Assembly: GCA_965213855.1 (NCBI GenBank)
Contig: CBDCAA010000008.1
Coordinates: forward strand, 930,001-994,000
Length of the DNA stretch: 64,000 nt
Source of the DNA: JBBROS01 sp965213855
Lineage (GTDB): Bacteria > Pseudomonadota > Alphaproteobacteria > Acetobacterales > Acetobacteraceae
Direction of reading: 5' to 3'
The notes beneath the pieces are model-generated. The model was given only the letters and a program-made list of their open reading frames with translations, ran no database searches and was not told the DNA's origin. The number at the start of each line of letters is the position of its first letter. Within the stretch, counting starts at the first letter, position 1. Of this stretch, positions 11,694 through 20,268 are shown piece by piece. The position numbers and the translations under genes are program-made.

Positions 11694-12770
11694 CTAAGGC
11701 CGCAACGTCAGCTTCTGCACCCGCCAGTTCAGCAGCTCCGCAACATACAGCTCGTTCTCCGACGGGCACGCGATCTCGTGGACCCACCCGAACTGGCCCG
11801 GCTGCTTGCCCGCCTGCCCCAGCACGCCGAGTACCTTCCCCTCCAACGTCATCTTGTAGATCCGCCCCGGGAACGCATCGGACGCATACAGCACCTGGTT
11901 CGGCGGTGGCGTCACGCACACCGTCCACGGCGAACCGGCCACCATCGTCTTCGCCGTCCCCACCGGCGGGTTCTGGTTCGGCATCGCCCCGATCGCCGGC
12001 TTCGCCCCGGCCGGAACCGGCACGTCGATCGTGATCTGCCGCAGCACATGCCCGTCCGTGTCGAACACCTGGATGCGCCGGTTGCCGCGGTCGGCCACAT
12101 ACAGGTGATCCTGCGCGTCGATCGCGATGCTGTGCGGCGTGTTCAGCTGCCCCGGCCCATCCCCCGGCTCCCCGAACGACCCCAGCCACTCGCCCGTGGG
12201 CGACACCTTGCCCACCCGCGCATTGATATAGCCGTCGCTGATGTAGCCATTGCCCTTGCTGTCCCACACGATGTCCGTCACCTGCCGGAACATTCCGTCG
12301 ACCGGCGGCAGCGGCGGCTTCGGATGTTTCAACGGCTCGGTGTCCTCATCCGACGCTTCCTGCTTGCGCCCGAACACCATCGTCACGCGCCCGGCCGGGT
12401 TGAACCGGATCACCATGTCGGAGCCCTTGTCGGCCGCCCAGACGTTGCCCTGCGCGTCTACCTTCACCGTATGCGAGAACGACCAGGCATACAGGTTGTG
12501 CCCGATCTCCCGGAGGAACGCGCCGTCCGGCCCGAACTCCAGCAGTTGCGCCGCCGCCGCCGCATAGGCCGGGCCGGTCGTGCTGCCGCGGGAGAACACG
12601 AACACATGCCCCTGCGCATTCGTCGCCACCCCGGACGCCTCGCCGAGGAACAGGTTGTCCGGCAGCTTCAGGAAGTCGGCATCCGCGTCATAGGCAATCT
12701 GTGGCGGCGTCTGCGCCTGAGCAGTGCCCGCACACAACATCAGGGCGACAGCGAGGGTGCTGCGGATCAT
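11694..12770 (-). CDS. secreted NHL-repeat beta-propeller protein
   Basis: A 358-residue protein with a Sec signal peptide (cleavage near Ala-Gln-Ala-Gln, residue 19-20) and several NHL repeats, for example the segments with GVATNAQGHVFVFSRG, VDAQGNVWAADKGSDMVIRF, ISDGYINARVGKVSPTGEWL and IAIDAQDHLYVADRGNRRIQVFD. These form a six-bladed propeller like that of peptidylglycine alpha-amidating lyase-type proteins. Bacterial members are periplasmic with unknown ligands. It diverges from the small exported protein at 12872, with about 100 bp between the starts. Confidence 0.85.
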   Translation of the reverse strand: MIRSTLAVALMLCAGTAQAQTPPQIAYDADADFLKLPDNLFLGEASGVATNAQGHVFVFSRGSTTGPAYAAAAAQLLEFGPDGAFLREIGHNLYAWSFSHTVKVDAQGNVWAADKGSDMVIRFNPAGRVTMVFGRKQEASDEDTEPLKHPKPPLPPVDGMFRQVTDIVWDSKGNGYISDGYINARVGKVSPTGEWLGSFGEPGDGPGQLNTPHSIAIDAQDHLYVADRGNRRIQVFDTDGHVLRQITIDVPVPAGAKPAIGAMPNQNPPVGTAKTMVAGSPWTVCVTPPPNQVLYASDAFPGRIYKMTLEGKVLGVLGQAGKQPGQFGWVHEIACPSENELYVAELLNWRVQKLTLRP

Positions 12771-12871
12771 CGGACGGACTCCCTATGTCGGCAGGTTTGT
12801 TGCCGTTGTGCAAAGCTGGCGTCGGATGGCCTGCGGCGTCAATATCTGGCCGGACGATCGGAGCAAGACGC

Positions 12872-13294
12872 ATGCGGCCCTGGACGTTCCTGGCATTCGG
12901 CCTCGCTTTGCTTGCGACCGTCGCCACGCAGCCCCTCGCGGCCGCCAGCCCGAGCCAGGCCGTGCTGGATGACGCCGTCCGTCTCGGCGCTGTCGCCACC
13001 CTCGCACCCCTCTGCGGTCTCCGGCCCGAGGGTTGGGCCGCCGATCTGCGCCGGGCCACCATTCACGGCGCCACCGGCGCCGCCCGCCCCGATGACCCCG
13101 CGCTTCGTGCCGCCCCCGGCAGCCATCTTGTGGTCGGCGCCTTGTCGTTTGCCGAAACCGACGCCCTCGAACGCTTCGCCGCCGCCCCCAGCGAGGAATG
13201 CCAAGCCATGGCGATTGACCCCGACCTCATCCGCGCCGACACCCTCGTCCGAGACTTCCAAAGCCTCAAGCAACAAATCAAACCCACAAGCTAA
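12872..13294 (+). CDS. small exported hypothetical protein
   Basis: A 140-residue protein of unknown function. It has a signal peptide (Arg-Pro-Trp then a Leu/Ala/Thr core, cleavage near Ala-Ala-Ala-Ser around residue 25) and two cysteines about 65 residues apart (LAPLCGLR and EECQAMAID), which may form a periplasmic disulfide. The ATG at 12872 was chosen because the signal peptide starts there; the longer in-frame ORF begins inside the divergent NHL gene's promoter. No homologous family is recognised. Confidence 0.65.
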   Translation: MRPWTFLAFGLALLATVATQPLAAASPSQAVLDDAVRLGAVATLAPLCGLRPEGWAADLRRATIHGATGAARPDDPALRAAPGSHLVVGALSFAETDALERFAAAPSEECQAMAIDPDLIRADTLVRDFQSLKQQIKPTS

Positions 13295-13311
13295 CTATTT
13301 GTTCTTTGCTT

Positions 13312-13344
13312 CTCCCCTTCGAGGAGGGGCATGGGATTGGTGAG
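13312..13344 (+). repeat. palindromic intergenic repeat, divergent copy
   Basis: CTCCCCTTCGAGGAGGGG forms a hairpin followed by a G-rich tail ending TTGGTGAG. It resembles the dispersed repeats further right in the window, in the same orientation, but is diverged. It lies between the small exported protein and imuA. Confidence 0.4.
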
Positions 13345-13480
13345 TAGGATGGGCTTCAGCCCGTCACCTAAAGCGCCGATCTGAATTATATAAATGCAGC
13401 AAAAGCAGAAGGTTAAATGCTTTCCCTTAACTCTTGACACATTCGTCATGTCGATTCGCGTTGACGGCTCTCGGGGATAA

Positions 13481-13495
13481 GAACAAATTGCGAAC
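13481..13495 (+). promoter_or_regulatory. LexA (SOS) box upstream of imuA
   Basis: GAAC, 7 nt (AAATTGC), GAAC matches the alphaproteobacterial LexA operator GAAC-N7-GAAC (same as GTTC-N7-GTTC on the other strand). It ends exactly one base before the imuA ATG. A TTGACG at 13461-13466 could be the -35 element, which would put the box over the -10 region and imply a very short or absent leader. Confidence 0.8.
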
Positions 13496-14278
13496 ATGCC
13501 CACCCCGGATGCCCAAACTACCCCGGCTATGCTCGACCAACTGCGCGCCCAGGTCGCCCGGATCGAGCGTAGCACCCCCACCCCTGCCCAAACTTTGCCT
13601 TTCGGCATCCCCGCCATCGATGATGCGTTGCCCGGCAATGGCCTGCCCATGGCTGCCCTCCACGAACTGGTCGGCACCGGCATCGATGTCGAATTCGCCG
13701 CCGCGCCCGCCCTTTTCGCCGCCGGCCTTCTCGCGCGCCGCCCCGGCCCGGTCCTCTGGATCCTGAGCCGCACGGACCTGTTCGCCCCCGCCCTCGCCGC
13801 GGTCGGCCTGCACCCCAGCCGGGTGATCTATGCCGAAGCCAGGCAGGACGCCCTGCTGCTCATGGAAGAAGGGCTTCGCCACCCGGGCCTTGCGGGCGTG
13901 GTGGCCGAAATCACGCAACGCGTCACCCTCAGCGCCTCGCGCCGGCTGCACCTCGCGGCACAAGCCGGTGGGGCCATGGCCCTCATGCTGCGCCGGCGCG
14001 CCCAGCCCGAGGGCGCCGTCGCCGCTGCCACCCGATGGCGCATCGGCCCCGAGCCTTCCGCCCCGCCCATCCCCGCCGCCCCGCACATCCCGGGGCTCGG
14101 ACCGATGCGATGGCGGCTGGAGCTGACCCGCTGCCGTGGCGGACGGACCGGATCCTGGATTGTGGAGGCGTGCGATGCCGCGGGTCGTATCGATTTGGTT
14201 GCCACACTGGCCGACGGATCGGCTGCAGCGCCGTCTTGGCGTCCCGAGCCCGGCCACGGCACAGCCGCCCGCGCCTGA
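13496..14278 (+). CDS. imuA: ImuA, SOS mutagenesis RecA-like accessory protein
   Basis: A 260-residue RecA-fold protein of the ImuA/SulA-like family. ImuA, ImuB and DnaE2 (ImuC) form the inducible mutasome for translesion synthesis in many alphaproteobacteria. Visible family features are LPFGIPAIDDALPGNGLPMAALHELVG at the N-terminus, the GPVLWILSR strand, and HPSRVIYAEARQDALLLMEEGLRHPGLAGVVAE, followed by SRRLHLAAQAGGAMALMLRR. A LexA box abuts the start. The next gene, imuB, starts 104 bp before its end in another frame, so the two are co-transcribed. A downstream ATG at 13529 is an alternative start. Confidence 0.92.
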   Translation: MPTPDAQTTPAMLDQLRAQVARIERSTPTPAQTLPFGIPAIDDALPGNGLPMAALHELVGTGIDVEFAAAPALFAAGLLARRPGPVLWILSRTDLFAPALAAVGLHPSRVIYAEARQDALLLMEEGLRHPGLAGVVAEITQRVTLSASRRLHLAAQAGGAMALMLRRRAQPEGAVAAATRWRIGPEPSAPPIPAAPHIPGLGPMRWRLELTRCRGGRTGSWIVEACDAAGRIDLVATLADGSAAAPSWRPEPGHGTAARA

Positions 14279-15980
14279 CTGCCAGGCCCACCCGCTCGTC
14301 ACTGCGTTCCACGACGGGCGCCGCAGGATCATCGTAGCGGCCAATCCGGCCGCGACCGCCCTGGGCCTCCACCCCGGCCTGGCTGTCGCACAGGCCTTGG
14401 CCGTCATCCCCGGCCTGCACGTGATGGAGGCGGAGCCGGAGGCGGACGCCCAGGCGCTTCGGCGCCTCGCTCGCTGGTGTCAGCGCGCCACCCCGCTCGC
14501 TTCGGCCGATGCCCCGGATGGGCTGTGGCTGGACATCACCGGATGCGCCCACCTGTGGGGCGGCGAGGCCGCGATGCTTCAGTCCTTGCTCGACCGTCTG
14601 GCCCGTGACGGGCTGCATGCTCGCGCTGCGGTGGCCGACACGCCGGGCGCCGCACACGCCTTGGCGCGATTCGGCCAGCCAGGGTCGCCGATCATCGTGC
14701 TGCCCGGCGAACAGGGCCCGGCTCTTGCCCCGCTACCCGTTGCCGCTCTCCGTCTCGCCCACGATCTCGTCGGCACTCTGCGCCGGCTCGGGTTCGAGCA
14801 CATCGGCCACCTGGCTCGCATTCCCCGGGCGCTGCTGGCCCGCCGTTTCGGCGATCGGCCAGGTCTCCGCCTGGACCAGGCCTTCGGCAGGGTGCCCGAA
14901 CCCCTGGCCCCTTTACCCCCCGAGCACGTGCTGCAGCGTCGCACCATGTTCCTGGAGCCCCTGTTGACCGCCGAAGCCCTTGCCGCCGCAACCGCCCAAC
15001 TGGTCGATCCTCTCTGTATCGAGATGGAGCACACTGGCCTCGGTGCCCGCCAACTCGACTTGCTGTTCGAACGGATCGATCGCCAGGTTGTCGCCACCCG
15101 GATCGGCACTGCTCATCCATCGCGGGACGCCCGCCACCTCGCGCGCCTGCTCAATGAGCGCCTGAACGCGATCGACCCCGGGCTCGGCGTCGAAGCGATG
15201 TGCCTGATCGTGTCCATGGCAGAGCCGCTGCAATGGCAGCAGCAGCAAGGGGGTGACGCGTCGCCGCATGACTTGGCCCGGCTGGTTGATCGGTTGCTCA
15301 ACCGATTGGGCGAGGACCGGCTTTATCAGGCAAGCCCGCTGGAAAGCGAACATCCTGAGCTGGCCGTGCAACGTACGCCCATCATGGACAGGCCTCTCGT
15401 TGGATTGGATCGTTTTGCAGCGCATCCGCCGGGCCGAGACGTTTTGTGCCATGATGCTGGGCCACCCGCGCGGCCGGCTTTGTCGCTGGTATCATCGCAA
15501 GCTAGCCAAGAAAGGACAGCACCCCTTCTCAAGGGCAAGCCGTCCATTTTGCATCTTGTCCGGGACGCCACGCCGCCTGATGAATGTGATTGCGACGGTA
15601 TGCTCCTACAGGATCCGCCGCTTTTGGAATGGACACGGCCTTGGGCGCAGACGGCACGGATCGAGCCAAAGCAGCCCTGGCCCGCACACCAGCACGCTCC
15701 GTCTCGCCTTCTGGACCCGCCGCGACAGGTCGCTGCGCTCGCGGCTTTGCCAGACCAGCCTCCTTTGGCCTTCACCTGGCGCCACCGCCGCCATCGCATT
15801 TGCCGCGCCGATGGACCAGAACGGGTTCACGGCGAATGGTGGCGACACGATCGTAAGACGATCCGCGACTACTATCGGGTTGAAGACCAGAATGGTCAGC
15901 GGTTCTGGCTTTTCAGAGAAGGCAACGGGTTGGACCTGAGCACCGGTAACCTGACCTGGTTCCTGCACGGCATCTACTGA
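14175..15980 (+). CDS. imuB: ImuB, catalytically inactive Y-family polymerase homolog
   Basis: A 601-residue Y-family DNA polymerase-like protein. It starts PRVVSIWLPHWPTDRLQ and contains the ImuB signature DGLWLDITGCAHLWGGEAAML. ImuB lacks the polymerase acidic triad and acts as an adaptor linking ImuA, DnaE2 and the beta clamp. The C-terminus ends in RDYYRVEDQNGQRFWLFREG, typical of the ImuB C-terminal domain. It overlaps imuA by 104 bp. The usual third gene, dnaE2, does not follow; the next gene lies on the other strand. Confidence 0.93.
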   Translation: MPRVVSIWLPHWPTDRLQRRLGVPSPATAQPPAPDCQAHPLVTAFHDGRRRIIVAANPAATALGLHPGLAVAQALAVIPGLHVMEAEPEADAQALRRLARWCQRATPLASADAPDGLWLDITGCAHLWGGEAAMLQSLLDRLARDGLHARAAVADTPGAAHALARFGQPGSPIIVLPGEQGPALAPLPVAALRLAHDLVGTLRRLGFEHIGHLARIPRALLARRFGDRPGLRLDQAFGRVPEPLAPLPPEHVLQRRTMFLEPLLTAEALAAATAQLVDPLCIEMEHTGLGARQLDLLFERIDRQVVATRIGTAHPSRDARHLARLLNERLNAIDPGLGVEAMCLIVSMAEPLQWQQQQGGDASPHDLARLVDRLLNRLGEDRLYQASPLESEHPELAVQRTPIMDRPLVGLDRFAAHPPGRDVLCHDAGPPARPALSLVSSQASQERTAPLLKGKPSILHLVRDATPPDECDCDGMLLQDPPLLEWTRPWAQTARIEPKQPWPAHQHAPSRLLDPPRQVAALAALPDQPPLAFTWRHRRHRICRADGPERVHGEWWRHDRKTIRDYYRVEDQNGQRFWLFREGNGLDLSTGNLTWFLHGIY

Positions 15981-16065
15981 TGCAACCCGTCAGGCATTCC
16001 GGCTATCAGCTTTGTTGGACGATACGGGCCACTGGCCTCGATCGCCCCGCACCTAAAACAATGCT

Positions 16066-16842
16066 TTAGGCAGAGAGAAGCCTCGATGTCGCGGTCACTG
16101 GGGCCGTGGCCGGCAATGCAGGTGCCAGTGCAGGTGCAGTGGCAGGTGTCGTCGCCAGCATCGGATGGCTGGCTGTGTCGCGAACCATGTAGCCCCTGCC
16201 CCACACCGTCCCGATCACGTTTGGCGCGCCAGCATCGGCCAACTTCTTGCGCAACTTGCAGATGAACACGTCGATGATCTTCATCTCGGGCTCGTCCATT
16301 CCGCCGTAAAGGTGATTGAGGAAAACCTCCTTCGTAAGCACCATGCCCTTGCGGAGGATGAGCAACTCGAGGATCGCATACTCCTTTCCAGTCAGATGTA
16401 CGCTCTGGCCCGAAACCAGCACTTCCCGGCTGTCGAGATTTAACTGGAGCACCCCGCAGCGCAGCGACGGTTGGCTGTAACCTTTGCTCCGGCGCACAAT
16501 GGCCTGCATCCGCGCAAACAGCTCACCGTGATCGCAGGGCTTCGTGATGAAGTCGTCCGCACCGACCCCGAACGCCTTTACCCGCGCCTGCGGCCGAACC
16601 TGCTCCGCTTGGATAATCACCGGCGTGTCGATCCGTGCCGCGCGCATCCGCCGAACGAGATCATACCCGTCCATGTCGGACAGCATGAAATCCGTCAGGA
16701 TCACGTCGTAGTCATAGTGGCGCGACAACTCGATCGCTTCCTCGCCACGGTCGCTCTGGTCGACGATGACGCCGTTGGACCGCAGCAGGTGAGCAAGCGC
16801 CCGATTGGACAGGCTCTCGTCGTCAACAACTAGCACGCGCAT
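16066..16842 (-). CDS. CtrA-like OmpR-family response regulator
   Basis: A 258-residue regulator with a receiver (1 to about 115) and a winged-helix DNA-binding domain (about 125-225). The output domain is nearly diagnostic for CtrA: HLTGKEYAILELLILRKG, LTKEVFLNHLYGGMDEPE and KIIDVFICKLRKKL. The receiver is more divergent: the acidic pocket (Asp7-Asp8), phosphoacceptor Asp51 in ILTDFMLSD and Lys101 are present, but the Ser/Thr of the switch appears to be Ala79 (IIQAEQ). A roughly 30-residue Ala/Pro/Thr tail follows the DNA-binding domain. CtrA controls cell cycle and flagellar genes in alphaproteobacteria; here it diverges from fliI. It may be CtrA itself or a paralog. Confidence 0.85.
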   Translation of the reverse strand: MRVLVVDDESLSNRALAHLLRSNGVIVDQSDRGEEAIELSRHYDYDVILTDFMLSDMDGYDLVRRMRAARIDTPVIIQAEQVRPQARVKAFGVGADDFITKPCDHGELFARMQAIVRRSKGYSQPSLRCGVLQLNLDSREVLVSGQSVHLTGKEYAILELLILRKGMVLTKEVFLNHLYGGMDEPEMKIIDVFICKLRKKLADAGAPNVIGTVWGRGYMVRDTASHPMLATTPATAPALAPALPATAPVTATSRLLSA

Positions 16843-16938
16843 CGATCAACTCCGGTTCAGATTTCGATAACGTGATGATGCAACCATAAGATGTGTTTGT
16901 CCACGGGTTTCTTGCAGGAGCTCGTCCCAAAAACGATC

Positions 16939-16953
16939 TTAACCGTGCATTAA
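16939..16953 (+). promoter_or_regulatory. full CtrA-binding box upstream of fliI
   Basis: TTAA, 7 nt (CCGTGCA), TTAA exactly matches the CtrA consensus TTAA-N7-TTAA. It lies 47 bp before the fliI start and about 97 bp before the divergent CtrA-like gene, so the site could serve either promoter. Confidence 0.75.
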
Positions 16954-17000
16954 GCCGTCGGACCTACACTCCCGGCCGACAATCTCGGGGCAACGCGGAC

Positions 17001-18362
17001 ATGAGACAACTTCCGGTTGCAGAACGGCTCAAGGCGGCGGCTATCGGCCTCCGGCAAACGTCAGTCCTTCACGCGACCGGCCGCGTGACGGGGGGTGCCG
17101 GCCTATGCGTCACCGTCGGCGGGTTGCCAGGTTTGTTGGCCGTCGGGGATCGGCTGCGCCTAACTGGCCGCGACCGGACGATCCCGGCCGAAATAACGGC
17201 GTTCCGGGACGGGGCAGCCCAAGCGATGCCGCTCGGCGCGCTTGCCGGCATCGGCCCGGGCGCACGCGCCGACGTCGCGTTCCGCCTCGATGGGCGCTCG
17301 ATGCAGGCGACCTTGCCGGTCTCAGATGCCTGGCTCGGCCGCGTCATCGATCCCTTGGGCAATCCGCTCGATCGATGCGGCGCCATGCCGCCCGGGCCCC
17401 CATGCCCCGTCCGTGTTCCCCCGCCGCTCGCGGCCGAACGCAGCCGGCTCGGGCCGCGTATCGGCCTGGGCGTCCGCGCCCTTGACCTGTTTACGACCTG
17501 CCGGGCAGGACAGCGGCTCGGCCTGTTCGCCGGTTCAGGAATCGGCAAGTCGACGCTGCTCGCGATGCTCGCACAAGATGCAGCCTGCGACGTCGTGGTC
17601 CTGGCGTTAATCGGGGAACGCGGGCGAGAGGTGCGCGAGTTTCTCGAAGACGATCTCGGCCCTTCGCTCGCTCGCTCGGTCGTCGTCGTGGCAACCTCAG
17701 ACCAACCCGCCCTCCTTCGGCGTGAGGCGGCCTATGCGGCGATGACCGTCGCCGAGTACTTTCGCGACCAGGGCTGCTCCGTTCTCTTGCTCATGGACAG
17801 TGTAACCAGATTTTGCCTGGCGCTGCGCGAGATCGGGCTGGCGAGTGGCGAACCGCCTGCCACCCGCGGCTACCCGCCAAGTGTTTTCGCCGAGTTGCCG
17901 TGCCTGCTCGAGCGGGCCGGCCCCGGCCCTGGTGCCGGCACGATCACCGGTTTGTTCACCGTCCTCGTCGAAGGGGACGATCACAACGAGCCGGTCGCCG
18001 ACACCGTACGTGGCATCCTCGATGGCCACGTGGTGCTCGATCGCCGCATCGGGGAGCGCGGCCGCTACCCCGCCATCGACGTGCTGCGATCACTCTCCCG
18101 CACCGTGCCCGGCTGTCTGGACGCCGATCAGCACGAGCTGGCGCGCCAAGCGCGAGCGATTCTCGCAACGCAGGCCGAACTCGCCGACCTCGTCCGACTC
18201 GGGGCCTACAAGGCCGGGACGGACCCAGCAGCCGACCGAGCCCTACGGCTCGCACCCCGCATCGAAGCCTTGCTCACGCAAGGCAAGTCCGATCGCAGCA
18301 CGTTGAACGAAGCCTTTGCCGCTCTGCGCACGATCCTGAACGAGACCGACGATGGCCCATGA
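17001..18362 (+). CDS. fliI: flagellar export ATPase FliI
   Basis: A 453-residue F1-beta-like ATPase of the flagellar type III export apparatus, working at the cytoplasmic face of the basal body. Features in order: an N-terminal beta-barrel region, ending in WLGRVIDPLGNPLDRCG; Walker A GSGIGKST (178-185); ALIGERGREVREF; Walker B LLLMDSVTRFCLALREIGLASGEPPATRGYPPSVF, the stretch that defines FliI/SctN ATPases; and a helical C-terminus. The ATG at 17001 was preferred over an upstream in-frame start, which would overlap the CtrA box. It is followed by a coupled fliJ-like gene. Confidence 0.93.
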   Translation: MRQLPVAERLKAAAIGLRQTSVLHATGRVTGGAGLCVTVGGLPGLLAVGDRLRLTGRDRTIPAEITAFRDGAAQAMPLGALAGIGPGARADVAFRLDGRSMQATLPVSDAWLGRVIDPLGNPLDRCGAMPPGPPCPVRVPPPLAAERSRLGPRIGLGVRALDLFTTCRAGQRLGLFAGSGIGKSTLLAMLAQDAACDVVVLALIGERGREVREFLEDDLGPSLARSVVVVATSDQPALLRREAAYAAMTVAEYFRDQGCSVLLLMDSVTRFCLALREIGLASGEPPATRGYPPSVFAELPCLLERAGPGPGAGTITGLFTVLVEGDDHNEPVADTVRGILDGHVVLDRRIGERGRYPAIDVLRSLSRTVPGCLDADQHELARQARAILATQAELADLVRLGAYKAGTDPAADRALRLAPRIEALLTQGKSDRSTLNEAFAALRTILNETDDGP

Positions 18363-18795
18363 CCCTTTGCACACCCTGCTGGCCGTCCGCCGGCATGCCG
18401 TCGATGAGGGTCGCCGCGCCCTTGCCGACAGCCTCGAAGCGGCTGCGGCTGCGGCGAAGGCTGCCCGGGCCGCCGAACTCGCCATCACGCGTGAGATGCA
18501 GCGCGCATCCAGCATCGACGGCGGCGACAACCTCGTCGAAGCGTTCGCCGCGTGGCTGCCGGCTGCACGGCAGCGTGCCGCGCAGGCGCAGGCCCGGCAT
18601 GACCGTCAGGAGGCGGAGGTCGCACGCTGCCGGGCCGACCTGACAGTCTGCCGCACGGCGCTCGAAGCGATCGAGCAGCTGATCGAATCGCGCGACGCCA
18701 CCCGAAATCAGGAGCGGTCCCGGCGCGACCAGGCCGAGCTGGACGATCACGCGGCCAGCAAGCCCCAAGCCCCGATGGACGCCACCGGTGGTTGA
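18352..18795 (+). CDS. fliJ: FliJ-like flagellar chaperone
   Basis: A 147-residue, almost entirely helical Ala/Arg/Glu-rich protein, predicted to be a coiled coil. It overlaps the end of fliI by 11 bp, and its size and composition match FliJ, the coiled-coil general chaperone that binds FliI and FlhA. FliJ sequences are poorly conserved, so the call rests on context: position right after fliI, translational overlap and coiled-coil nature. The last 30 residues are low complexity. Confidence 0.7.
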   Translation: MAHDPLHTLLAVRRHAVDEGRRALADSLEAAAAAAKAARAAELAITREMQRASSIDGGDNLVEAFAAWLPAARQRAAQAQARHDRQEAEVARCRADLTVCRTALEAIEQLIESRDATRNQERSRRDQAELDDHAASKPQAPMDATGG

Positions 18796-18873
18796 CCAAA
18801 GACAACGCGCCAATGCTGGCCCCGGCGGGTGCGATGTGGTGGATTGCGCGCGCCTGGGATGGAGGATCCGGTT

Positions 18874-20217
18874 TTGCGTATTGTCATGATTGGCGGCGGG
18901 TACGTCGGCCTGGTCTCCGGAGCCTGTTTTGCAGATCTCGGCGTCGATGTCGCCGTGGTCGAGGTCGACCGCGCCAAGCTTGCCGCGCTTCGGGACGGGC
19001 GCATCCCGATCTACGAGCCGGGCCTCGACCGCCTCGTCGCCGACAACGTCGCCGCCGGGCGCCTCAGCTTCGGCGACGACCTCGCCGCAGCCGTTTCCGG
19101 AGTCGACGCGGTGTTTATCGCCGTCGGCACGCCAACCCGCCGCGGCGACGGTCATGCCGACGTCTCCTACGTCAATGCGGCAGCGGAGCAGGTCGCGAAG
19201 GCGCTGACCGGCTACGCGGTCGTCGTCACCAAGTCGACCGTTCCAGTCGGCACTGGCCGCCGTGTCGCCGAAATCATGCGCCGGACCCGCCCGGACCTCG
19301 AGTTCGACGTCGCGAGCAACCCGGAATTCCTGCGCGAGGGAAGTGCCATCGGCGACTTCATGCGGCCCGACCGCGTCGTCATCGGCACTGACAGCGAACG
19401 CGCGCGGGACGTCCTGCGCCGGCTATACCGTCCCCTCTATCTGATCGAGGCGCCGATCCTGTTCACCAACCTCGAGACGGCCGAGTTGACGAAGTATGCC
19501 GCGAACTCGTTCCTGGCCATGAAAGTCACCTTCATCAACGAAATGGCCGACCTGTGTGAGAAAGTCGGTGCAGACGTTCACGATGTTGCCCGCGGCATCG
19601 GCCTCGATGGCCGGATCGGCCGCAAGTTTCTCCACGCTGGCCCCGGCTTCGGCGGCAGTTGCTTCCCCAAGGACACGCTCGCCCTGATGCGCATCGCCCA
19701 GGACTGGGGCGCGCCCTCCCGCCTCGTCGAGGCGACGGTTCAGGTCAATGATGCCCGCAAGTCAAGCATGGCGGCACGGATCATCGCCGCCGCCGGCGGA
19801 AGTGTGCACGGCAAAGCGATCGCCGTTCTCGGCCTGACGTTCAAGCCTGAGACGGACGACATGCGCGACGCACCGAGCATTCCCATCGTCAGCCGCCTCG
19901 CCGAGGAGGGTGCCGAGATCCGAGCCTTCGATCCCGTCGGCATGGACCAGGCCCGGGCCGTGCTGCCGTCGAACGTCGTCTTCTGTGCCGACGCCTACGA
20001 CGCGGCGAAGGGGGCGGATATCCTGGTCGTCATCACCGAATGGAACGAGTTCCGCGCTCTGGCCCCGGAACGCTTGCGGAGCCTCATGCGCGGCACACTC
20101 GTCATGGACCTGCGCAACATGTTCGATCCGCGCGCCATCGCCGCCGCAGGCCTGGACTACCGTGGCATCGGCCGTCCTCTCCTCCCGCCCGAGTCGCACG
20201 CGGCCACTAAGGACTGA
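18874..20217 (+). CDS. ugd: UDP-glucose 6-dehydrogenase
   Basis: A 447-residue UDP-glucose/GDP-mannose dehydrogenase, oxidising UDP-glucose to UDP-glucuronate with NAD for polysaccharide synthesis. It begins with the Rossmann motif RIVMIGGGYVGLVSGACFAD. The middle has VVVTKSTVPVGTGRR and SNPEFLREGSAI, and the active-site Cys263 is in GPGFGGSCFPKDT. The C-terminal domain shows AVLGLTFKPETDDMRDAPS. TTG 18874 is preferred over ATG 18859 because GGAGG at 18861-18865 lies 8 nt upstream of the TTG and would be inside the gene otherwise. The flagellar genes upstream are not functionally linked. Confidence 0.95.
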   Translation: MRIVMIGGGYVGLVSGACFADLGVDVAVVEVDRAKLAALRDGRIPIYEPGLDRLVADNVAAGRLSFGDDLAAAVSGVDAVFIAVGTPTRRGDGHADVSYVNAAAEQVAKALTGYAVVVTKSTVPVGTGRRVAEIMRRTRPDLEFDVASNPEFLREGSAIGDFMRPDRVVIGTDSERARDVLRRLYRPLYLIEAPILFTNLETAELTKYAANSFLAMKVTFINEMADLCEKVGADVHDVARGIGLDGRIGRKFLHAGPGFGGSCFPKDTLALMRIAQDWGAPSRLVEATVQVNDARKSSMAARIIAAAGGSVHGKAIAVLGLTFKPETDDMRDAPSIPIVSRLAEEGAEIRAFDPVGMDQARAVLPSNVVFCADAYDAAKGADILVVITEWNEFRALAPERLRSLMRGTLVMDLRNMFDPRAIAAAGLDYRGIGRPLLPPESHAATKD

Positions 20218-20232
20218 CCAACCAGGTCGGTC

Positions 20233-20263
20233 CGCCCTGCCGCGGGCTCCTCGTGGCAGGGCG
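20233..20263. terminator. hairpin between convergent ugd and nusG
   Basis: CGCCCTGCC (20233-20241) and GGCAGGGCG (20255-20263) form a perfect 9-bp GC-rich stem with a 13-nt loop between the two stop codons. It lacks a T-run but is well placed as a bidirectional stop. Confidence 0.5.
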
Positions 20264-20268
20264 AGCCG

